Source of the DNA: Dromaius novaehollandiae
Taxonomy: Eukaryota; Chordata; Aves; Casuariiformes; Dromaiidae
DNA length: 64,000 nt
Assembly: GCF_036370855.1 (NCBI RefSeq)
Contig: NC_088105.1
Location: 7,693,619-7,757,618 of the forward strand
Direction of reading: 5' to 3'
In this document: positions 23,201 through 34,060 of the stretch, in pieces
How the letters are laid out: each line of letters starts with the position of its first letter
Numbering within the stretch: position 1 is the stretch's first letter
The notes under the pieces: generated by a model
What the model was told of the DNA's origin: nothing
Database searches by the model: none
The model's input: only the letters and a program-made list of their open reading frames with translations
Translations under genes and position numbers: made by a program

Positions 23201-26200
23201 GTGAAGACATTTCCTGGATTTCATGGTCCAGAACAAGGCTCCATTTGCATAAGCCCAAAGGCACAATACAATTCAGTTAATAAGATACTGGGACCTTCCT
23301 CCCAGCCCTGAAATGGGAACAGTGAGGTGGAGCGTGGAGTGTGATCGTCTTCTATCCAGGGCAATATTGCCAGAGAACTGAGGCCTCGGAAGAAAAAGGG
23401 GATTTTGTGTACAAAAATGAAGGCTAAATAAATTTCAGTCATTTACAGTCTCACTGGACAAAGAAAAAGAATCTGCTTGGCTTTGATGTAGCTAAATCTA
23501 GTTAGTCTTGATGCAGCTGGTAACTGCTCCTGAAGGTTGGGCTATGGGGTTTGGAAGAAGCAGCACAGATTCAGTCATGCCCTTGCTCAGGGTGCTCTCT
23601 CCCACATGAGACAGCCATAATCTTGCTAAAAGTACTGAAGAGGAGACTGTGCTCCAAGTCAGAGAATAACACACATTTTGTAAAGGTGTCTAGAGCCTTA
23701 GTTAGGTTTATGACTCGTATGATAAGACAACTTGGGTCATGAAAAATTCTCTAACCTTACCAGAGTTGTTACTATCTTTGCACCAGGTATAATAACTTGT
23801 TCAACCAAATCTAATCAAAAAGTTTCTGTAAGTATTCTCCAGTGCTATCTCTTAGCCAACATCCATATCGAAAATCTGTCTCATCTCTTAGGTCTCTTGT
23901 GCCATGTGATGCATCTCCCTGCAGCTCTCCTCAGCTGCTTTTCCCCACACCCCACCATAACATCTTCTTTTCCTCAGATGGTGGTTTGCAATCCTTATCT
24001 GCACTTACGAGATGCCTAATTGGATGCAGATATAGGATCACACAGCGCATCAGCATGTCTGGTCAAAAATGTCTCCACAGTTCTGCTAGAAGTTAAGCAA
24101 ATTACACACAACAAGGTAAAGGAACACAAACAGCATTGTCCTCCTCCTCAGTTTAATCTCCGTTAGAAACACAACAGAGGACTGAGTCGCTGATAGACAT
24201 GCACTTTGTGCCTGCAGACTCTAAATGTCAAGCTCTAGAAATATCTCAGTGACACTACTTCGCAGCAAAAAGTTCAGCTGAGCTTGTCAGCAGCACTTCA
24301 TCGCATACCGAGTGTTTGGTAACCCAGTGCTTGCAAAAGGCACTGCATTTTCAGTTAAACAGCAATACAATAACTTGTTCCTATTTTCAGGTGGGCAATG
24401 GGCCCCAATACTGCAGTGCATCTTTTGGTGCTCAGGAGACATTACCATATGAAAAACTGATGTGAAATGACACTTCTGCCTCTGAGCACAGAGTTCTTCC
24501 CCTCCCTGTTAAGGCCACTGACCTTTTTCCCTTGAAAGGTACCCTTTGAAGGACTAAAACATTTGAACAGGGTAGTCTCTAACAAAAACTTATTGACATA
24601 AATAAGGTATTCCATGTGACACACAATTTCAGCTAAAACACTTAGGTCTTTCTAAAACTGCCATCTTTTATACCATCCACCATCTGCACTTAGTGGCAAA
24701 ACAAAATCCAAGTGTTATAAGAGTAGCTTCAGAAATCTGCCAGTGGTGAATGACATAGGTGAATCAGAAAGTGAAAAGAGGTGGCCCCTCATATTATATG
24801 GTAGATTTTTTTTTCTTACTCATGGTGGGGGATGGCCTGCCAGCTCTGGCTTGCACAGTGACATGGCTTGCCCTTAAGCAAATTAATATTGCCCTAATTG
24901 AACTCATTCCTATCCTGATCTCTGAAGAACAAGCACATGATTGTGCATTTGGTCACCAGCACTAACACTGTGGACTACTTGGGTACAGCATCCTCTAAGC
25001 ACAACTCTGCACATACCATCCTGAAAATAACCCTACAGTTTCAGGCTCCATAGCTGTGTGCATACCTGTGTCAGTACCCACCTCCAGCAAGCACATAAAG
25101 ACTTGCCCCAAAGCAACAAAGCATTAATTTGACACAGAGTTAGGTATTTCTGTGACAATTTCTGTATAGTTAGGTTCTCTTAGGTTTTGTGCATTTTGTG
25201 CAATTTGTGCAATTTTCACCCAGAATCTGCTCTGAAAAGTGATTGTATAAATGGCATTGTAAGTAACTTGTGTGTGTCTCTAACTGCCTCGCAAATATGC
25301 TTACAGACAGCTTTTCTAATTATCAGCTCTAAAACTTCAATATAGATTCTTTTCTTATTACATATGATCCTATAGATGAAGGCTTTTAGATCTGATCACA
25401 TCTCAATTACACTCTGTCTTGGGGCAATCATCAGGTGTGAAACTAATTGCCTGTGCAACTGGAGGCAAAGGTCTGCAGATTTGGTCTTAACACACAGAAT
25501 GGCATAAAGCTCTAGCACCTCTCGTCTTGCTTATGCTGGACACGTATATTTTTGTCGCTCAGAGGAATCCTGTGACTGAGTCACAAAAGAGCCCCGAAGA
25601 TGGGCACTTTAAAGCCACACTACTGTGTGTTTCTTAGGATTCACAAAAGGCTATTTAGCAAAGTAAGAAGATAACTGTAAGACATACAGCATGATGTCAA
25701 ATGACTATAGTTACTTAATTAAGAGATATTAATGGTGTTTACAGTTCAAACGGCTGCACATTTTACACTACCAGCCACCAGGTGGAGACCTTTACAACAG
25801 TTTCGTCTGAAAAGCAGGGGCTGCTGTGAATATGCACACCTGTTTATCAAAGGCTAGAGGCGTTAGCACAAGTACTTACCAGCTATTTCTGATGTAATGC
25901 TGGTGTCAGAGGTTAACGCAGGGAAATGCTGTATCAGGTGCTGCTTTCTCCAGCTAAGAATCACATGCGGTATACGAAGTGTGCTAGAACAGCACTTTCC
26001 TGCCAAGTAAGTGTCAGATTAAAAAGGACATTCTGTACCGCTAAGACTAATCATACCAGTAGCGGGGAACCATTTCATTTTTGTCCTGAGACACATTGCT
26101 GGAATCTGTTTATGCTTTCTTCTGAAAAAGATGCTCAATCCAAAATTGATGTCTTGGGGATGGAAAACACCCCTTTTTATGATTGTACAGCTTTCTTATT

Positions 26201-26290
26201 CCTACTCTATTTTCCCTTAATTAAAAAGAAGGGTGGAGAAGGAAACAAATATAAAAACAGAACTGTTAGCCAGAAACTCCTGTTTCCATA
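20269..26290. other. Intergenic, AT-rich, no recognised gene
   Basis: No exon, RNA gene or clear transposon seen. The open frames present are short and lack any recognisable domain. A MIR-like word series around 20.83-20.88 kb was too weak to call. Confidence 0.55.
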
Positions 26291-26294
26291 ATAG

Positions 26295-26410
26295 ATTCAT
26301 TCTGTGGCCTGGAGAAAAATACTTATACCTCTCAGTTTTTTCCAACAGTAAAACAGAGATGATACTATACTTAGCTACTCTTTTTAGATTAGTTTGAAGG
26401 AGTTTCTTTT
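26295..26410 (+). repeat. MIR SINE fragment, sense
   Basis: The word order is TCTGTGGCCTGGAGAAAAATACTTATACCTCTCAG, TTTTTTCCAACAGTAAAACAGAGATGATA, then TACTTAGCTAC. This matches the MIR order GTGACCTTGGGCAAGTCACTTAACCTCTCTG, CAGTTTCCTCATCTGTAAAATGGG, ATAATACCTACC. It is diverged but colinear. Confidence 0.6.
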
Positions 26411-27039
26411 TTTCCTTTGAGGTTTAGAAATGATCTGTTTCTGTCCAAACTCCTTTCCTCTGCCCCCCTTGAACTTTCTAAGGTAGACAGGTAGCACTGA
26501 GCATCAAATATTAACTATACTAACAAAGTTGATCAAATTCTTAACCATCTTATATAGAGGAAGACTAAAAGGAACGCCAACATTACAAAATGTGAGAACA
26601 GTTTTAGTAACTTTGTGAGACAAAATATAAATGTAGTGCTGTGGAAGGTGTCTGGCTTGCATGCCCCTATTTATCCTACTGCAGACATTCACACAGACAT
26701 GGTGGAATCATATTTAGGGCTGAACAAGTACCAGCAGTTCAAACAAATGATTTCTGACCAGTTGCGTTTGGCAGAAGAGCTAAGTGACTGCCTAGGCACC
26801 TGGTATTTTTGGTTCTGAGCTGTGATAATCCTCAAGAGCCTCAACAGAACTTGAAAAAGATCTACCCAGGTCTTTGCTTGCAGTAAAGATGGGTTTGGAT
26901 TTTGACCGTATTTGCAGGAGATTGTATAAAACTGGAAAAACCCCTCATCCCTAGGGACTAGAAACTGCCTTGGTCATTGCCTTGTTAATAATAAAACACT
27001 GTCAATAAGCCAGAATTTAGTTCATCTAATATACAACAT

Positions 27040-27420
27040 CTTTATTCCACACAGTGCAGGTTTTCTTAATCAAAATGCCATGTGACATTAAGTCAACCAG
27101 TCCCCCTAGTTCTGCCAAAAAAGGACAACGCGTTTGTTTAACAAAATCTACCTTCCGTGAAACCATACTGACTGGCACTATATTTTTAGCCTCTAATTCT
27201 TTGTTGATAGAGTCTTCAATTAACAGTCCTGTGACTTTTACCAGAACTGACATCAAGCAAACAGTTCAGTAGTTTTCTGGGTCACCTTTTTACCCCTTTT
27301 AAATGCTGAAACTGTGCTGGCAACCCTTAAAAACTGCTAATATTTTCCCATTTTCTTCAGGTTTTGTTAGAAGTTAACACTGATGGTTCCACAAGCAATT
27401 CCAGAAGGCAGTTAGTGAAA
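27040..27420 (-). repeat. Ancient CR1/L3-like LINE, reverse-transcriptase fragment, antisense
   Basis: Read on the minus strand, the fragment follows the LINE reverse transcriptase. It starts near a phenylalanine-rich FKRGKK block around 27300 (compare the family's FKKGKK before NYRPVS). It then passes the CAGTATGGTTTCACGGAAGG block (SQHGF-like) and ends with a SHGILIKK-like segment that matches the family's SHSILLEK. Stops and frameshifts break it. The plus strand shows the familiar antisense words CCATACTGACTGGCA and GTTCAGTAGTTTTCTGGGTC. It is an old, dead fragment without its 3' end. Confidence 0.65.
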
Positions 27421-27429
27421 TTAAAAGTA

Positions 27430-27935
27430 GTTGACGAAGACTCTGAATTGTGTTGTTTCCCCCACCTTCCACTTTTGCCTGTATTTTGAATTTTGCTGTT
27501 ATTTAGTCTTAAAAGAAAAGCAATGCATGAAGAGCAGAGAATTAGATTTAATGCACTTGTGTTTCATTTTTTGACTTTACTTTAAAACAACTGTAATTTC
27601 ACTAACTGGGATTATAAATAGTCTATAAGTAGGAAATAGCAGCCCATGGATCTGATTGAAAACTCTAGAGTTAAGTATATTAATACAGTGGGGTTATACA
27701 GCATTTGGGAAAAAATACAGGGTTAAAGAGCCTTGTCCCATAGTCTGATTAAGCTCAGGACATTAGTGAGAATAAATTAATATCCTGTAATATGCAGTGA
27801 TCTACACAATGGCAACCAAAATAGGCAACTACTACCAGTTGACTATAAAAGGCTATGCAACATATATTACCTGTAATGCACAAGAGGCATTATTTATGTT
27901 ACAAAACCTAGAAATCATGCTGCAAATCCTTCAAT
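27430..27935. other. Intergenic, nothing recognised
   Basis: AT-rich single-copy-looking sequence between the LINE relic and the 21-bp tandem duplication. No gene signal. Confidence 0.5.
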
Positions 27936-27977
27936 GGCATTTACTGGCACTTCAGCGGCATTTACTGGCACTTCAGC
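27936..27977 (+). repeat. Perfect tandem duplication of a 21-bp unit
   Basis: The 21-base unit beginning GGCATTTACTGG occurs twice head to tail with no mismatch (27936-27956 and 27957-27977). The identity points to a recent local slippage or duplication event. Confidence 0.9.
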
Positions 27978-30900
27978 TGTTGCATTCATAAAGGCAATCT
28001 CCTCTTCACAGCATTCTTTGAAGAACAGCATATTGTTCTGCATGAACGAAACCCACCACCATCTGGTGCTACTTAACACACCTGGCAATTGCTGACCAAA
28101 CACTTAGAGTTGCCAAGTCTCATTATATTTTATAACTAGTGACACAGTATTTATATTTTTTGTAGCCCCAGAACTCAGATTTAGCTGATCACAGAAGAAT
28201 CAAAACATTCATGAATAAAAAAGGAGCTGAAACTGCAAAGACCACCCACCCTGAGTTCCAAAAAAGCCACTCCAACACAAATACCCTCCCCCAGCCAACT
28301 AAAAAAAGAAAAAGCAAAGAAGCTATCACAATTTTTAAGACAATTTCCAAATTTGGGTCCCTACTTGATTCTTGAGCACTTACAACTGATAAATCATGTG
28401 ATGTAAATTCTGCTTCTCCCTCTCCCAAACATAGTCCTTCAAGATCATCTTGAAGACACCTGCAGCAGAAAAGAAGGGAGAATGTTCATTTCTGTTCATT
28501 GTGGTGTATTTCCCTAGTAGATAAATCAAATGCAATAATTTTTAATCCATTTTTAATCAAGCCAAACACACTTACAAACAGTGAAGTTGCAAAATTCTAG
28601 ATTTTACAGTTTAAAGTCTTACATTATAACTATAATAATACACACTTAATTGATAGAAAACCTCCTGTGTTAATTGAAAGGCACAAACCTTTCTGTATTG
28701 CTGAATATTTTGGTAAGAATAATTGCAAGAAACAGTTACTCAGCTCCTGACAGAAGCTATTTTGGATTTATCTCCTGTGTTCCATTACCTTAACTGGTTC
28801 TCAGCACAAACTATTCATTCTTGCAACCAGTTCAGCATTCATTCACCTCCAGAAAATTGTATCTAAGAACCTCTAGAGGAGGATCTGAAACTAATTTCAA
28901 TTTAAAGTGTAAAATATGATTTCTGTCGGAAAAGCAAGTCAGCTTTTTACATTAACTTCTCTGACTAGCTTTTATTCCAAAGCGCTACATTATTATACCA
29001 TTATTATAATAAATGCAAAGTATCAGACTCTTAGCAGATGTTGCATTAGATACATGTTCACAAATGTACAAATCCTCACTTACTTGCTATAGAAAACAAG
29101 CACTATCTAGTGACTGTTTCCCCAGCAAGTAGAAGAGGAATCAGTAAACTTAGTCTAGTTCCTGGTGAGCATGTTTCTGCATCACAAAAACGAACACTGT
29201 ATACAGCTTTTGTTAAGGAACGGCCTTCAAAAAGCAGTCAATGACTGAGTGACCCGGCATATCTCAACTTTGTGGATGTCTCTACAGAAGCAGCTTGAAA
29301 GACATTAAAGCTATCTAAGCTAGAGCAAGCTAACGTGGTATCTGCTTGTATACGTTACCTAGACCAAACGTTCTGCTGAGGTGGGGCTTGAGTTTCTAGT
29401 CTTCTTATTTTGTAAAATCTCAAGAGGCAGTACATGTTCTACAGTATTTGGATTCTAGAGATCTCGTGAGCTTTGTACATCCCCTACCATATACATTGCT
29501 TTCTCTTCTCACGCAAAGGCTAATGAAGATGCCCGGGGAAACTGTTAATAAGGAAATAACTCGTGGCCATAGAGAAAGCTGCTCATATCATCAGGCTGTT
29601 GGCAAGGTATTATTTTCCTGACTGCTGAGTGTATGCATTCAGTAAACCCTCAGGCAAAAGTTACTCCACAAGGGTCCTTCTTGCAAAAAAGGCAAGGTGT
29701 GTATTTCCACACAAGTCCTGCACTTTTCTTTACAGTTTGTTCTACGTACAACACACTCTTGTATTCTAAACTCAGGGTGCGTATTTCTCAATATCTGGTT
29801 TCATGCACCACATATTGAAAGCAGGAATTAAGGTCAGGAACTTATTAATATGTACAAGGCTTATGGTTTCTTTTAATCAAAAGAACAAAACCCTGCACAA
29901 TAAAGGAAGCATAAGAGAAAAATCAGGGAAAATAAACATGTCTTGAAGGCCAGGAGGTATGGTAAATTAGATTGCTTAAGTGAGACTGAGTTAGACCTTG
30001 CAAATGACATGAAAGATTTAAAATAAAATGTTCTTTAGCCATTAAAAGTAATATATAAAAATATTTGTTAGAGGAAATACAGACTGTTATGCCACTGTTT
30101 CTCAACCTGTGGTCCATTAGCGGTCCCCAGGATATCAGTAAGTAGTCTCAAAATGATTACAGAGGAAAACAAACTCATGTACACATTCCCACACTCGTAA
30201 GCAAATGAAGGAGTAAAATGGGGGAAACAGAGGAACGAATGGAACCATTTAGGCTAATTTTTATCTGGTTGTAAATGCAAAAACACTACATGAACTTTTT
30301 TTTCTTTCTTTCTTCCAAAAAAGGCTAGGTAGTACCTTTTAAAAGGCTGAAAATCTCTTTCCGCAGTGCAAGGATGGGAATGAGGCTAAGTATGATATAG
30401 ATACAGCTCAAAAAAGTAAATGAACGTTTTGTCTTAATTTGCAATAATGAGAGTGGTGATGATGATGGGGCAAAGATGCAGTACATTTCTGGGAATGAGG
30501 AGGATCACAGCATCTCCAAAAGGAACTGGATGGCTTAGGATATTACAGTAGAAATGAGATGACATTTCACAATGCAGAGTCAAGAACACTTCGGGACCAG
30601 TTACAACAATTTCAGCTCTAAATTTCAGCTCATCAGCTGGAAATAAGGAAGAAGGGAAAATGATCTTATGCGCTAGTCTGAAACAGAATGTCTATAAATT
30701 GCTGATGCGCTGCAAAGAGAAAAAAGCAAATCCAACCTTTGGCATGTTAGAAGCAGCTTTCCATTAAACCAATAGAAGTATTATCATTCCACTGACATTG
30801 TGAGACTTCATTTGTGCACAATTTTGATCATCTAAACTCAAGAAAAATATGTTCCAAATGAAAGCAAGCGCAGAGGAAGGCTTTGAGAAAGATCACAGAA

Positions 30901-32585
30901 GGAGTCAGCTTACTTACACTGGAAAAATAGTAAAAAGTAAAGAAAAAACAAACAAAACATGCAGGGAGCCAATCAGCTGGGTAATGACTCTGAGCTGGTC
31001 ATTCGGGGGCAGATGGGCTTCTTATCTCTGCAGGTAATTTCTAGGCACAATTTTTTAAAGATTGCTTCAACTTGTAAGAAACAGATGAATCTGAAAAATC
31101 CACAGCTTGCATTTGCATATCACCAGATGAAAAAACTACTCAACTGAAGGAAAGAAATGTGTCTTCAAGATAGAGGATAACAACAAGAGTGCTGACAGGT
31201 AATGAAGGAAGCTAAAGAAGATCCCTTTAAAAGAGTTGTGGCAGAGATACGTATTTATGCCGAAAAGCAACAGTGAACATTTCACTTCCTTCTGACTCAG
31301 CAGTCACAAATATTAGCACAGTATACATTCGGGTTCACCCCAGATGAAGTTCCGTTTCCAAAAGAAAATCTGTGTACTCTGAACAAGGGATGTGTCAGGT
31401 CTCACATATCGTGGAGACCTGGACTGGAAGACCTGGCACACACACAGTTCAAAGCTAGAGACTTCAACCATTTCAGCAAAAGGAGAATTTCTATAGCAGA
31501 GGTTTTAGCTAATGTATATGAAAGACCAGAAGGAGACATTCGTGTTTCATTCAGAATCAATGTCAGGAAACCACATTCAGATGAGAGAACTCTGCTTGCG
31601 CAAGCACTGTAACATTTGACAGCAAAAAATAATGAATAGCATTCTTTTGCTCTTAGTTTTCCTTTTCTAAGTTCTGCCAGTTAGTATATTTAAGGCATTT
31701 TCAACTTTAATCCAGGAAGCACGAATACTTCTATTTCTCACTAGGAATTTTCTCGGCTGAACAATGAGCACAGAGTGAAATAGCATTCCCTTTTTTGAAA
31801 GAAAGGCTATCTTTTATTCTCAAAAATGTTTCAGTGGAAAAAAATTATTCCAAGAATTACCTTAGAAGATTTCCACTGCAAGAATGAAATAGTCTGGCAA
31901 AGAGCAGCGACTCCCATATGACTTAAGTATCATTGGGATTAGATAAGTATGAATAACTAGAACTGTACAACTTTCCTCTATATTACCTAGATATCTCCCT
32001 TATGCAACACAAATCTAAATAAATCTGAAAACAGTGACTCAGACCCATCTACTGTGCACTAAATCCAATGGCATGTAACCCCATTGTTCAGACTTTAATA
32101 ATTCCATTCAGAGCTATCTTTTGTTCTTCTGCTTTGTGAGTCAACCCACTTTAATACCCCTAGTGGCTGTTAAAACTATAAAGCTTCTGAATTCTGCGTG
32201 GCTCATGTTATTGCAAAAGCTCGTTACACAACATAGCGGCTCTTTTCATGGTACAGACTGATTAAGAATGGACACACTGCTGTTGCTGCTTTGTCAAATC
32301 AAGGCCATCAAGATGTTCTAACCGAAAGGATATGTCCACATTAACAGGTACCTATTCACTGGCCACGGCCAGTACTACAGCGTTTCACTCAGCCTCTGCA
32401 TATGATGTACTTTGGCACCTTCGGTTGCTAAAGGAAGATTATTTTCTTTGCAAAGCAAAGTGTTAGCATAACATTTAACGTTAATCTTATCAATCAACAC
32501 AGCCACCTTTTTAGCAAGGACAGACCTAAAAACTGATCCAGCATCATAAAAACAAGTGGCCATTTCTATTAAAATAAAAGCTTAT
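27978..32585. other. Intergenic, no recognised gene
   Basis: About 4.6 kb without exon or clear transposon. A CTCAACCTGTGGTCC-type word at 30.10-30.13 kb resembles one end of a hAT-like element, but no partner end was found. A nested hairpin lies at 31396-31421, listed separately. Confidence 0.55.
31396..31443 (+). repeat. Nested inverted repeat around AGACCTGG words
   Basis: CAGGTCTCAC at 31396-31405 is followed by GTGGAGACCTG at 31411-31421, giving a ten-base stem with one bulge. A second copy of the right arm, AGACCTGGCACAC, lies at 31429-31441, so the left arm can pair with either. Function unknown. Confidence 0.5.
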
Positions 32586-32589
32586 TTTG

Positions 32590-32760
32590 AGATGCAACTC
32601 CCAAAGGTCAGGACAATGACTGCTATTCAAGATTTCTGCATTCTGTTCTCAGCCCTGGACCTTGGGCAAGATATTTAACCCCTTTGTGACCCAGGCTCTT
32701 TACTGCTTTGCTGAGAATGGCAAAAACAACTTGAAAGTTTAATAATTAGTGTTTTCAAGG
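32590..32760 (+). repeat. MIR SINE fragment, sense
   Basis: The core is CTTGGGCAAGATATTTAACCCCTTTGTG, matching MIR CTTGGGCAAGTCACTTAACCTCTCTGTG. It is followed by a degraded CAG/CTC block and an AGAATGG stretch in MIR order. It lies about 100 bp upstream of a CR1 3' end. Confidence 0.55.
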
Positions 32761-32859
32761 TATCTGAAAAGTAAAGCCTATGGTCTTACATCTCCAGGCA
32801 AATGCCAGCAAAGCAATTCAGCAATGAGTTTCAAGACACCATTCGCCTGAATAGAGCAC

Positions 32860-33265
32860 TTGACACATGAGCAGAGGCTGAAACAACTGGGTTGTTCAGC
32901 CTTAGGAGGAGAAGGCTAAGGTGAGCTCTTGCTCCTGTCTACAACCACCTCAAGGGAAAGTGTAGAGAAGACAGAGCCAGATTTCCTTGGGAGTACACAG
33001 TCATAGGGCAAGAGGCATCAGACACAAGCTGGAACATAGGAAATTCCAGTCATATATAAACAAAATCTTTTTCACAGTGAGGGTGGTCAAGAATGGCACA
33101 GGTTGTCCAGAGAGCGTGGAAGCTCTGTCACTGGAGATAATCAGGGCTAGACTGGACTAGGCCCTGAGTAAACTGATCCTACTTAACCTGTTTTGACCAG
33201 GAGGTTGGACTTAGGTGGCCTCCAGAGGTCCCTTCCAGCCCAAATTATTCTATGACAATTATTCC
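32860..33265 (+). repeat. CR1 LINE, 5'-truncated 3' end, sense
   Basis: This is the clearest transposon in the window. It runs from the C-terminal part of the CR1 ORF2 to the 3' tail. It has a LRRRRLR-like segment near 32.9 kb (compare LEKRRLRGDL), a KLEHRKFQSYINKIFFTVRVV-like stretch at about 33.03-33.09 kb, then the 3'UTR words GGAGGTTGGACTTAGGTGG, CTCCAGAGGTCCCTTCCAGC and the tail ATTCTATGA. In-frame stops show that it is dead. Extreme 5' truncation is normal for CR1. Confidence 0.93.
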
Positions 33266-33940
33266 ACCATTCTTAGATGAATATTCCAAAAACTAAAAGA
33301 GCAGAAAAAGATAGCTTGTGCCAATACACTGTCTCTCTCTTGTCCTCGGGCCTTTTTCCTATATTTCTGCCAAATCCCGAACTCTTTACCTTTTCCAGCA
33401 ACACCTTTAGGGTAATTTAAACTTTTTTGCTTTAACAGTAATTAATTCATTACCTTTTGAACAGCATAGGTTGCTTTCCCATTTCATCTCATCAGGTATT
33501 ACTCTGAATATGAAGTTAAGTAGGAATCCAGACTTTCTGCAAACAGACCAAACGAAAGCCATGGGACTTTAAGGCATAAGAAATCTAAATACAGTATTAA
33601 ATTTCACGAGTTGGGCCAATCTGTGTTCTTACATTGGAATTATGCTAATTGCTGGTTAGAAGTTCTAACTCAACCATTTTACTGTATGCATTTTAAGTGT
33701 TTTTGCCACTAGAGATGTTTTAATATACTTGTTGAACCTGGTTAAACAATAATGAAAATAATAATAAAAAGACTCACTTCATTAAACACAAGAGAAGACA
33801 GATTTGTTGGTTAGCTTGGATGAACACGCACTGTTCATTTAATTTCCTGACAGTTTCACTGCTTTCAACTGATGCATTTACATAAAATAGTCTCCATTAT
33901 CTCTCAGCTTCCCTAACTTTTACCTGTTATATAATGCATC
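33266..33940. other. Intergenic, nothing recognised
   Basis: AT-rich sequence between the CR1 tail and the next MIR fragment, with an AATAATGAAAATAATAATAAAA low-complexity patch near 33.75 kb. Confidence 0.5.
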
Positions 33941-33944
33941 TCAT

Positions 33945-34060
33945 CTAGAGATCTTAAAGCACATTTTATTCACGGAGAAACTGAACCAAAAAGCAGTCGC
34001 AGAACTTGCCAAAGTCACAACTTGCAGTTCATTGTTAAAACAGGACTTAGTACACCCAAT
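33945..34060 (-). repeat. MIR SINE fragment, antisense
   Basis: The plus-strand order CATTTTATTCACGGAGAAACTGAACC, then GCAGAACTTGCCAAAGTCACAACTTGCAG matches the reverse complement of MIR (CATTTTACAGATGAGGAAACTGAGGC, then GTAACTTGCCCAAGGTCACACAGC). Confidence 0.6.

Noticed and set aside
30090-30140. CTCAACCTGTGGTCC-like word suggesting a hAT element end
   Set aside because: Only one end is visible and no inverted partner was found within about 1 kb, so it stays unassigned.
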